A stretch of 64,000 nucleotides of DNA from Lysobacteraceae bacterium PS02340 (GTDB lineage: Bacteria; Pseudomonadota; Gammaproteobacteria; Xanthomonadales; Xanthomonadaceae), in assembly GCA_029959605.1 (NCBI GenBank), contig JASCOC010000007.1:1-64000 (forward strand), written 5' to 3'. Positions 30,837-37,942 of the stretch are shown here, one piece after another; position 1 is the stretch's first letter; each line of letters opens with the position of its first letter. Below the pieces are notes generated by a model, which ran no database searches, had not been told where the DNA came from, and was given only the letters and a program-made list of their open reading frames with translations. The position numbers and the translations under genes are program-made.

Positions 30837-32795
30837 TCAATTTTTACGAGAAGTCTGCATCCGGGCAGATTGCGAACTGCAAGCTTTGCGTCCCAGTTCA
30901 ATCTCACGGAGATCGTCCGCATAGGTGCCGTCGCGATTGGCGGCGCGCACGGTCGCGACCAAGCTTTCCCACTCGGGTTCGTGCTGAGGTAGGCAAACAA
31001 TCATGCGTGCAAGATTAGCCCTGAACTGCGCGTCGTTCGGCGCGAGCGCGACTGCTTCTCGCATCATCGCTGTGCCCAAGTCTGAATCTTGCAGAACCGT
31101 GTAGGCGAACGTCGCATAGATCGAATGCAGTCGAGCAGAATCAGGATTGCGGTCGAGCGCGACGATGAAGGTTTCGAACAATGCTTGTGCGTCGAGCGGG
31201 CATTGTTCTAGTTGCCGGCAGTTCGCCAGCTGCCACAACGCGCCCTCCGCTTCGGGGGTAAGCAAATACGCGGCGTACTTGCGCTGCAGGCGCGGCCAGA
31301 TGTCCTCCGGAAGCGGCGTGCCGTCGCGGGCGTGCATGATGATCAGGGCCTGTTCGGGCAGCGGTGAGCGCGCGCCCAAGCGGGCGGCATGCAGGAACTC
31401 CTCCCGGGCGAGGCTCCAGCTGGGACTTTGTGTGTCATCACGGCTTTGTTCGAACAGCTGGCGTCCCAGCGCGTACGACGCGCGGGCTGATTCGATGTTG
31501 CGGCCTGCCAGCGAAGTTGCCAACCGCATGGGGTCGGCCCAGGTCATCACCTGCAAGGTAGTCAGCGTGACTGTAGCGACTAGAACCACCGCTACCAGAG
31601 TGACGCATGCGTCGAGATGCAGGCGGCGCAGGACGCGCGTGCTGACTTCGGCCAAAACCAGCAGCACGCCAAGCAGTGCCAAGTAGTTTCGGTGTTCGAA
31701 TGCGAGTTCAAGCGGCACTACGTTGCTGGTCAGCAGATGCCCTACGAAGAACCACGCGATGCCCAATGCGGCCAACGGGTAGCGTCTTCTGCAGAGCACG
31801 ACCGATGCGGCGAGTCCTGCAAGGATGGTCCAGGCGATCAGTGTCCAGGCAGGTGTCAGCAATCCGCGTGAGATCGGGAAGTTGTCGTAATAGAACACCA
31901 GCCGGTCGGGCACTGGCAGGAGAATCTGGCTGAGGTAGTGCACCAGCACCGGGCCTTGCGTCAGCAGGCGCTGCTGGAGATCGAACTCGCGAAACGCAAA
32001 GCGTCCGGGAGCGGAAAAATACGGCAACACCACAAACGCGAACACCAGACCGGCCGAAATTGCCACGCCTGTGAAGAGGAGTTTGAGCCAGCGGGACACC
32101 CGATCGGGACCGGCGAACTGCAACACGCAGATTTCGATGCAGGCAATGAAGACAGGCGCCAGAACCGCTGATTCTTTGAAGCCCAAGCCGGCTAGAGTGG
32201 CTAGCGACGCAGCGACGAACCAGGTCCAGCTCCGTTGTCCGTCCATCTGGCGTCGACGACCCTGCATGTACGCGAGACAAGCCAGCAGAATTCCGGTTGC
32301 GGCACCGATTTCCATCCGCTGCACGATGTACAGCACCGTGGAGACCTGTAGCGGATGGATCGACCAGAAGGCTGCAACACAGGCGGCGAACAGTGAGTCA
32401 CGCTTGGCAGTCGCGCCATGGCGGGCAGGGATGAATCCCACAAGCATGCGCACGAGCAGGAAGACCAGCACCGTGTTGAGGGCGTGCATGGCCACATTCG
32501 TCAGCTTGAGTGCTGACGGGTCGGGGCCAGCGCGCAGGTGATCCAGCGCGAACGACAGGAGAGCAAGGGGGCGGCCGCCTAAGCCCGAGAACCCGTTTCC
32601 AATCGCTTCGCGCAATCCGTCTAGCGTCAAGGTCGTCAGACGCCAGTGGGGATCGCTGACGAGGTTCGGATAGTCGTCGAAGAGGAACCCACCGCCCAGA
32701 CCGCCGCTGAAGACGACGAATGACAGCAGAATCAGCAGGGCAGCTGCGCTTAACGAAAATGCGCGACCCGGGATGGCGGATATGTAACGGGACAT
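30837..32795 (-). CDS. GT-C membrane protein with C-terminal TPR region
   Basis: The ~652-residue protein has about ten membrane segments followed by a soluble alpha-helical TPR-like C-terminus. The first loop after the first membrane segment holds FLFDDYPNLVSDPHW, the acidic pair typical of GT-C/TMTC-like glycosyltransferases that use polyprenyl-linked sugars in the periplasm. ATG 32795 starts MSRYISAIPGRAF; ATG 32885 is also in frame. It lies downstream of pilA, with a decayed pilin between. A role in pilin glycosylation is inference. Confidence 0.7.
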   Translation of the reverse strand: MSRYISAIPGRAFSLSAAALLILLSFVVFSGGLGGGFLFDDYPNLVSDPHWRLTTLTLDGLREAIGNGFSGLGGRPLALLSFALDHLRAGPDPSALKLTNVAMHALNTVLVFLLVRMLVGFIPARHGATAKRDSLFAACVAAFWSIHPLQVSTVLYIVQRMEIGAATGILLACLAYMQGRRRQMDGQRSWTWFVAASLATLAGLGFKESAVLAPVFIACIEICVLQFAGPDRVSRWLKLLFTGVAISAGLVFAFVVLPYFSAPGRFAFREFDLQQRLLTQGPVLVHYLSQILLPVPDRLVFYYDNFPISRGLLTPAWTLIAWTILAGLAASVVLCRRRYPLAALGIAWFFVGHLLTSNVVPLELAFEHRNYLALLGVLLVLAEVSTRVLRRLHLDACVTLVAVVLVATVTLTTLQVMTWADPMRLATSLAGRNIESARASYALGRQLFEQSRDDTQSPSWSLAREEFLHAARLGARSPLPEQALIIMHARDGTPLPEDIWPRLQRKYAAYLLTPEAEGALWQLANCRQLEQCPLDAQALFETFIVALDRNPDSARLHSIYATFAYTVLQDSDLGTAMMREAVALAPNDAQFRANLARMIVCLPQHEPEWESLVATVRAANRDGTYADDLREIELGRKACSSQSARMQTSRKN

Positions 32796-33063
32796 CGAAC
32801 GGTGCGCTAGCTGCAGGAGCGACGACGATAGCGCGGGTTGGGTTCTTATTCTTGATTCAAGGCTACACTTGTTGCGCATATCCAAAGCGATGAGATCACC
32901 CTAGCGCCATGGCTCTCCATCGCCATTGCGAAGCAGTTGTTGAAACGAGCTTCGTTTCCAACGAGGTTGGTGAAACAGGACGATCACGAACTGGCTGTGG
33001 AGAAGCAAGTCTCATTGCCGCGTGGTAGCTCAATCTTGCGCCGTGACTCCGTGGGCACCCGCC
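32796..33063. other. Gap between the GT-C/TPR gene and the pilin remnant
   Basis: No intact gene is seen. A hairpin GAAACGA (32942-32948) / TCGTTTC (32952-32958) with loop GCT lies here. Confidence 0.5.
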
Positions 33064-33219
33064 CTCGGCGAGCTCGGCGCCGCCGCCGATGACCAGGCTT
33101 TCGGCCACTTGGCCGTATGCAATGCGGTGCTGGGGCGCGGTCGGCGCGAGAGAGGTCAGTACGGGAATAAGCGAAATGAGGGTGCTCCGTTCGATCAGCG
33201 CAAATCCTTTCGGGCGCAT
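33064..33219 (-). pseudogene. Degenerate type IV pilin remnant
   Basis: Starting at ATG 33219 the frame reads MRPKGFALIER, matching the prepilin cleavage and Glu5 pattern KGFTLIELM of pilA. QVAESLVIGGGAELAE follows and parallels [18 protein letters not shown]. The hydrophobic N-terminal helix is interrupted by charged and Pro residues, and the C-terminal half is not recognisable. It lies 95 nt downstream of pilA and is best explained as a decayed tandem pilin. Confidence 0.6.
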
Positions 33220-33271
33220 TAGTTCCTTGCATGACAGACCCCAACGCGCCATGGGTTGCCCAGAAAGAACG

Positions 33272-33292
33272 AAGGCCGCACATGGCGGCCCT
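33272..33292 (-). terminator. Terminator downstream of pilA
   Basis: Read on the minus strand, AGGGCCGC and GCGGCCTT pair (one G-T) around CATGT, followed by CGTTCTTTCTG. It begins about 20 nt after the pilA stop and would let pilA be transcribed at a higher level than the genes below it. Confidence 0.6.
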
Positions 33293-33313
33293 CGTCCAGA
33301 ACTTCGCTGCTAA

Positions 33314-33742
33314 TTAACGGCAGGAGCTCGGGCGGTACTTCGCAGCGATCGAACCGGCGCAATTCCAGGAAATGCTGCCGCCCTGATCGGTGGGCGTCAG
33401 GGTCAGATCGTTGGCCTTGATCTTCGCGCTCGTTGCCGTCTTGTTGTACGCGACGGTGATCACGCCGTTGGTGCCGATGGTCGTGCTCGACACGTACTTG
33501 CCGGTGATCGACCCGGCGGCAGCGACGCCAGCTGCGGCGTTCGTGCCCGGCCACGCTGCATAGTTGGCGTAGTACTCCGCAATGGCGGTCTTCGCGCCAG
33601 CCGAAAGGCTCATGCCTTCCGTCACCTGCGAGCGGGCAACGTAGTCCTGGTAGGCCGGCAGCGCGATGGCGGCCAGGATGGCGATGATCGCAACGACGAT
33701 CATCAGTTCGATCAGGGTAAAGCCCTTCTGCAGCGTCTTCAT
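33314..33742 (-). CDS. pilA: Type IV major pilin PilA
   Basis: Structural subunit of type IV pili, used for twitching, adhesion and DNA uptake. The 142-residue prepilin has a 7-residue leader (MKTLQKG) cleaved by PilD before Phe, the conserved [19 protein letters not shown] helix with Glu5, and a C-terminal disulfide loop formed by Cys128 and Cys141 ([16 protein letters not shown]). The frame is open upstream, but ATG 33742 gives the canonical leader and has AGGGG nearby. A sigma-54 promoter and two operator-like repeats lie upstream. It is placed with glycosyltransferase genes instead of between pilB and pilC. Confidence 0.95.
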   Translation of the reverse strand: MKTLQKGFTLIELMIVVAIIAILAAIALPAYQDYVARSQVTEGMSLSAGAKTAIAEYYANYAAWPGTNAAAGVAAAGSITGKYVSSTTIGTNGVITVAYNKTATSAKIKANDLTLTPTDQGGSISWNCAGSIAAKYRPSSCR

Positions 33743-33838
33743 GGTGTATCCCCTAGGAGTGGAAGATTTCACGTGCCTCGGGCCCGGCGGGTGCCGATCC
33801 TTGGACGGCCGTGCAGGAGCACGTGCGGGTTCGTTCAC

Positions 33839-33853
33839 GCAGGATGCGTGCCA
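33839..33853 (-). promoter_or_regulatory. Sigma-54 promoter of pilA
   Basis: On the minus strand the sequence reads TGGCACG-CATC-CTGC, matching the RpoN consensus TGGCACG-N4-TTGC at all but one position with GG-N10-GC spacing. It lies about 100 nt upstream of the pilA ATG. PilA genes in Pseudomonas and Xanthomonas are RpoN/PilR-dependent, which fits. Confidence 0.85.
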
Positions 33854-33893
33854 ACTGTCGTGCCCAAGGAGACGAGGTCGCAAACTCTAGGAA

Positions 33894-33941
33894 GTGACGC
33901 GCAAAGTCACTTGGGGCAGCTGAGGTGACCCACTGCGTCAC
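33894..33941. promoter_or_regulatory. Two GTGAC-N7-GTCAC operators upstream of pilA (putative PilR enhancer)
   Basis: Perfect 5 nt inverted arms occur at 33894-33910 (spacer GCGCAAA) and 33925-33941 (spacer CCACTGC). The sites are 31 bp apart, about three helical turns, and start about 40 bp upstream of the -24 element, the usual place for an enhancer of a sigma-54 promoter. The first overlaps the stop codon of the upstream GT-C gene. The same half-sites recur upstream of pilR. Confidence 0.7.
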
Positions 33942-35754
33942 TCTTCCGAAGGCCTGCTCCGCCCAAGCGCTCGATAGCCAGTTGGCGTTGAGGCGGCGAG
34001 GCCTCGTTCAATGCGCACATCCAGGCAACTTCCGCTTCCTGGGGGCGCTTGAGCGCCAGCAGCAGATCACCGGCGTGGATGAGGTAACCGGGCTCGGCCG
34101 GGCGCAGTCGAAGAGCCTGTGCCGCGGCGGCCAAGGCGTCTTCAGTCCGCCCACCGCCTTCGAGCGCCAAACTGAAGTTGTGCCAGACCTCGTGTCGATC
34201 CTGACGAAATTCCACTGCGCGTTCGAAGGCCGCAATCGCGAGATCCCACCGTTGCTCTCGAACGGCTAGGTATCCCAGCAGTTCATCCACGCCGGGTGTG
34301 CCCGGCGGTTGCGCTTGCAGAATCGCGCGGGCTTTGTCTTCTTGTCCGGACTTCAGGTAACCCCAAGCCAGTCGCGTCCAGTCGCTCGGGAATTCAGGAA
34401 TCAAGAGGCGGGCCTGCGACAGCGTCCAGGCGCCAAGCAGGCTCGTGATGAGGATGCCAGCCGCGATTGAGCGCCATTGACGTGTCGCAAGGGCTCTCCA
34501 GAGCGCATCGATCCAGATCCCCGTGCCGACAACAAAGGGTGCGATCACATTGAAGCGGAAGCGGTCTTCGGCGAAGAACACGGCGAGCGTCAGCGCACCC
34601 ATCGCAAGTGGTGCGAGCAGAATGATTCCGCGGCTGTCACGCCATGTCAGAAGCGCAAGACCGGGAATTCCGAGCGCGAAAAGCCAGCCGAATGGCAGGG
34701 GAAGCGCGTGCAGCAAGGGAGAGACGATGCGCTCGTCCACATAGTTGCGGGTGTTGGGCACCTCGGGATAGGCGCTCGCCTCCCGGAGCTTGCGAACCGC
34801 GTTGCCGACGCTCTGGAGGCGGTGCGACTCGATGTAGGTGGAGGCCTGTTCTCGCCAATACGCATCGACCGCCTGAGGCGTCAGGCGGGTGCCTGCTCTG
34901 CGCTCAGCCTCGGCACGATAACCGTCCCAGATCTCCCCTGGTGCGGAGTAGCGGCCCACGAAGCTTGGCACGCCGGCACGGCCTTCCGGATTCTCCACAT
35001 TGTAGATCTGGTGCAGCACGATGCCGCCGTTGTTGGGCATCGGCGAGTACTTTTCGGAAATGGCGGCATTGCGGGCGACCAGTAGAAACAGCGGCATCGC
35101 CAAGCCTGCAAGCAGGCAGGCTGCGCCCAGAGAGATGGCCTTGGGCGTATCTCCTTCACGCCATCGGAGCCAGCCGGCGCAAAGCAGTGCGAGCGGCGCC
35201 ATCAGCAGCAGGTTCGCTCGAAGCGCAACGCCAATTCCACACAGCACACCGAATCCGAGCCAGTTCGCCAGGCGACCGTTCCTACAGAAACTCAGTGCGC
35301 CATACATCCACCAGACGACGAATGCCGCCACCCAGGTGGCCTTGAGCAGCGCCATCGTGTAGGCAATGGCTGTTCCGGTAATGGCGTAGACGAAGATCGC
35401 GATCAGCCCGGCGCGAGGTCGTCCGAGCAGCGCTGCGATCCTGTACATGCCGTACGCACTCAGGCAGTCGACTGCGATCTGGAGAACGTAGATCGGGAAC
35501 GCGCCCGCGCCGAGTTTCAGGATCGCGCCGAGCAGGTAGGCGTAGAGAGGATCCATGAAGGCCCATCCGTCCTGCAGGCCGCCCGAGCCGAAGGCTACGT
35601 CGTGGGCAAAGCGCCAGTAGAAGTCTTCATCGGCGCCCATCTGCCAGGTCAAGGGGCCGGCAAGCGCGTACTGCATATGCAGCAGGCGCAGCAAAAGCAC
35701 GCACGCCAGCGCAAGCATCAAGTTCCGACGCCCAACGGGCTGGTCGCTAAACAT
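33907..35754 (-). CDS. GT-C (GT39/ArnT-like) glycosyltransferase with C-terminal TPR
   Basis: The 615-residue protein has about ten to twelve membrane segments. The first periplasmic loop contains GADEDFYWRFAHDVAFG, the acidic motif seen in ArnT/PMT-type transferases. The C-terminal ~150 residues are TPR-like (LLGYLAVREQRWDLAIAAFE, ALRLRPAEPGYLIHAGDLLL). It lies directly upstream of pilA on the same strand, between pilR and pilA, so it is a good candidate for modifying the pilin, by analogy with TfpO/TfpW-type enzymes. The acceptor is not proven. Confidence 0.75.
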   Translation of the reverse strand: MFSDQPVGRRNLMLALACVLLLRLLHMQYALAGPLTWQMGADEDFYWRFAHDVAFGSGGLQDGWAFMDPLYAYLLGAILKLGAGAFPIYVLQIAVDCLSAYGMYRIAALLGRPRAGLIAIFVYAITGTAIAYTMALLKATWVAAFVVWWMYGALSFCRNGRLANWLGFGVLCGIGVALRANLLLMAPLALLCAGWLRWREGDTPKAISLGAACLLAGLAMPLFLLVARNAAISEKYSPMPNNGGIVLHQIYNVENPEGRAGVPSFVGRYSAPGEIWDGYRAEAERRAGTRLTPQAVDAYWREQASTYIESHRLQSVGNAVRKLREASAYPEVPNTRNYVDERIVSPLLHALPLPFGWLFALGIPGLALLTWRDSRGIILLAPLAMGALTLAVFFAEDRFRFNVIAPFVVGTGIWIDALWRALATRQWRSIAAGILITSLLGAWTLSQARLLIPEFPSDWTRLAWGYLKSGQEDKARAILQAQPPGTPGVDELLGYLAVREQRWDLAIAAFERAVEFRQDRHEVWHNFSLALEGGGRTEDALAAAAQALRLRPAEPGYLIHAGDLLLALKRPQEAEVAWMCALNEASPPQRQLAIERLGGAGLRKSDAVGHLSCPK

Positions 35755-35918
35755 CGAGTAGTCCCGTCGCCCGGTGGCGGACGGGGAGCGTCGCGGTCTG
35801 CGTCGGCCTTGTCAAACCATTACGCAGCACTTTGTAAGTGCGTGAAGGATCGAGGGCCGGCATCTTTCGGTCCCATCCAGCAGCCGGCCGATCGGTCCAC
35901 AAGCCCTAGGCGACGCTA

Positions 35919-35956
35919 GAACATTGCATTCGGTTTGCGCCGTTACCGCAATGTTC
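35919..35956. repeat. Spaced inverted repeat in the pilR-GT-C gap
   Basis: GAACATTGC (35919-35927) and GCAATGTTC (35948-35956) are perfect 9 nt arms separated by 20 nt, in the 254 nt gap between pilR and the GT-C gene. No T-run follows, so it is more like an operator or RNA hairpin than a terminator. A lone TTGACA on the minus strand (35810-35815) has no matching -10. Confidence 0.5.
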
Positions 35957-36008
35957 GCTACCCCCAGCAACTGCGATCCATCAAGTCGCACAAGCGCAAC
36001 TGGCGCAC

Positions 36009-37439
36009 TCAATCGATCCCGAGCTTCTTCAACTTGTACCGCAGCGCCCGGAACGTGATGCCCAGCGCCGCCGCCGTCTTGGTCTTGTTGTAGCGGTTTT
36101 CCTGCAGGGCCTGCTGGATCGCGGCGCGCTCGATGTCTTCGATGAAGGAAGGCAAGGCGGTGCCGGCAGTCTCGTAGGGGCTGACGGTGCGCGGGTCGCG
36201 AGGCTGGCCGTGATTCTGCGGAAGTGCCTGGTGGACGCCGGTGGCGTAGGGCGAGGCGGGCTGGGGCTGCGCGGCCTGCTGGGTGTTCCGGGCGGCCGGG
36301 AGGTGCAGGTCAGTGGCGGTGATCTGGTCGTCGTCGGCCATCGCCAGGGCGCGTTCGAGGATGTTTTCCAGTTCGCGGACGTTGCCGGCGAAGCCGTAGG
36401 TTTCGAGTGCGGCGACGGCGTCCGGCGCCAGCGTCGGCGCGGTGCGGTGCATAGCTTGGGCGAGTCGGCGCAGGATGGCGTCCGACAGCAGCGGCAGGTC
36501 GCCGGTGCGCTCGCGGAGCGCGGGGACGTTCAGGCCGATGACGTTGATGCGGTAGTAGAGGTCATGGCGGAAGCGGCCGTCGTTGACCAGTTGCGACAGG
36601 TCCTTGTGCGTGGCCGAGAGGATGCGCACGTCGACCTGGATCTCGGCGGCGGCGCCGACCGGGCGGATCGACTTTTCCTGGATCGCACGCAGCAGCTTGA
36701 CCTGCATCGGCAGCGGCAGCTCGGCGATCTCGTCGAGGAACAGGGTGCCGCCGTCGGCAGCCTGGAACAGGCCGGGCTTGTCGCTGTGCGCGCCGGTGAA
36801 GCTGCCCTTCTTGTGGCCGAAGAACTCGCTTTCCATCAGTTCGGTCGGGATGGCGCCGCAGTTGACCGGCACGAACGGCCCGTTGGCGCGCGCGCCCTGG
36901 GCGTGGATGGTACGAGCGACCAGCTCCTTGCCCGTGCCCGATTCGCCCTGGATGAAGACCGGCGCCTGGCTACGCGCGACCTTGGCAATCGTATTGCGCA
37001 GCGTAACCATCACGTCGGATGTGCCGAGCAGGCGGCTGCTCTGTTCTTCGGTGGTGCGCTTGGCGCGTTCACCCAGTTCCAGCGCCTGGCGGACGAGGCC
37101 ACGCAGCACGTGGATGTCGACCGGCTTGCTGACGAAATCGAACGCGCCGACCTTCAATGCTTCGACCGCGGCCTCGACGTTGCCGTAGGCTGTGATCATG
37201 GCGACCGGCATGCCGGGGTAGCGGGTACTGATCTCGCTGACGAGCTCGAGGCCCGAGCCGTCCGGCAGGCGCATGTCGGTCAGGCAGAGATCGTAGGCCG
37301 CCGAGGCCAGCAGTTCGCGGGCGGCGGCGAGGGTGGGCGCGGTTTCGGTGCGCAGCCCCATCCGGCTCAGCGTGAGCACCAGCAGTTCACGAATATCGTG
37401 TTCGTCGTCGACGATCAGGACGCTGCGAGTTTCGCTCAT
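36009..37439 (-). CDS. pilR: Sigma-54-dependent response regulator PilR
   Basis: Activator of pilA transcription with RpoN. The 476-residue product has a REC domain ([11 protein letters not shown]; phospho-Asp in [13 protein letters not shown]), an AAA+ domain with Walker [12 protein letters not shown], sigma-54 contact loop KKGSFTGAH, Walker [14 protein letters not shown], and a Fis-type C-terminal helix-turn-helix ([20 protein letters not shown]). ATG 37439 ([15 protein letters not shown]) was chosen over the ATG five codons upstream. A repeat array of its likely own binding half-site lies just upstream. Confidence 0.95.
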   Translation of the reverse strand: MSETRSVLIVDDEHDIRELLVLTLSRMGLRTETAPTLAAARELLASAAYDLCLTDMRLPDGSGLELVSEISTRYPGMPVAMITAYGNVEAAVEALKVGAFDFVSKPVDIHVLRGLVRQALELGERAKRTTEEQSSRLLGTSDVMVTLRNTIAKVARSQAPVFIQGESGTGKELVARTIHAQGARANGPFVPVNCGAIPTELMESEFFGHKKGSFTGAHSDKPGLFQAADGGTLFLDEIAELPLPMQVKLLRAIQEKSIRPVGAAAEIQVDVRILSATHKDLSQLVNDGRFRHDLYYRINVIGLNVPALRERTGDLPLLSDAILRRLAQAMHRTAPTLAPDAVAALETYGFAGNVRELENILERALAMADDDQITATDLHLPAARNTQQAAQPQPASPYATGVHQALPQNHGQPRDPRTVSPYETAGTALPSFIEDIERAAIQQALQENRYNKTKTAAALGITFRALRYKLKKLGID

Positions 37440-37467
37440 CGATTCGCCACACAAACGGAACTGAGGT

Positions 37468-37528
37468 GTGACGCATAGTGACAGATTCTGTCAAAAGTGA
37501 CGAGGGTCACACTGGTGACGCGCGTCAC
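37468..37528. promoter_or_regulatory. Periodic GTGAC/GTCAC array upstream of pilR
   Basis: Half-sites start at 37468, 37478, 37490 (GTCA only), 37497, 37506, 37515 and 37524, mostly 9-10 bp apart. One pair, GTGAC-AGATTCT-GTCA (37478-37493), almost matches the GTGAC-N7-GTCAC sites upstream of pilA. The array is 29-89 bp upstream of the pilR start, consistent with autoregulation. Confidence 0.6.
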
Positions 37529-37661
37529 GATGGTGGAGGGATGGGGTGCAGGTATTCGGGTCGGGATTCGGGTGTTCGGAGAGCCCCCAGCGGAGCAGGC
37601 TGAGGTCTCATAACTGTGGGGCGTGCTCGCTAGATGCAACGGATCGGGCCGAGAGGCCGTC

Positions 37662-37681
37662 ACCCCAGTGCAGGCTGGGGT
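37662..37681. repeat. ACCCCAG/CTGGGGT palindromic repeat
   Basis: Seven-base perfect arms around TGCAGG, in the pilS-pilR gap. It resembles short dispersed palindromes common between genes in this group. Confidence 0.5.
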
Positions 37682-37820
37682 CCACCCTGATTTCGCGCGT
37701 GGCGTTGGACGCCCCGGGTCACGATTACAGAAGCGTTTCTCGATTAAAAAGAATGAGGTGAAAGGCGAGGCTGCCGCCCGGGCAAGGCGCCGCGTTTCTC
37801 TTTGGTCGCGGCGAAAATGG

Positions 37821-37840
37821 ATCCCAGCGTGCGCTGGGAT
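37821..37840. repeat. ATCCCAGC/GCTGGGAT palindromic repeat
   Basis: Eight-base perfect arms around GTGC, embedded in GAAAATGG and GACGAAAG, in the pilS-pilR gap. It is a dispersed intergenic palindrome type seen in related genomes, from memory. Confidence 0.55.
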
Positions 37841-37916
37841 GACGAAAGGGAGAGGTGCCCTCTACAGCGGCAGTAAATCCAAACGGTCACCGTGGCGGCG
37901 ATGATTCCGTTGCCGC

Positions 37917-37928
37917 GGGGGGGGGGGG
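37917..37928. repeat. Twelve-G homopolymer downstream of pilS
   Basis: A run of 12 Gs, followed by C and three more Gs, lies 15 nt beyond the pilS stop codon and upstream of pilR in transcription order. Such tracts are prone to slipped-strand change and also to sequencing error. Confidence 0.7.
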
Positions 37929-37942
37929 CGGGATGCCGTGGA

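Noticed and set aside
35810-35815. TTGACA on the minus strand as -35 for the GT-C gene
   Set aside because: No -10-like hexamer lies 16-18 bp downstream.
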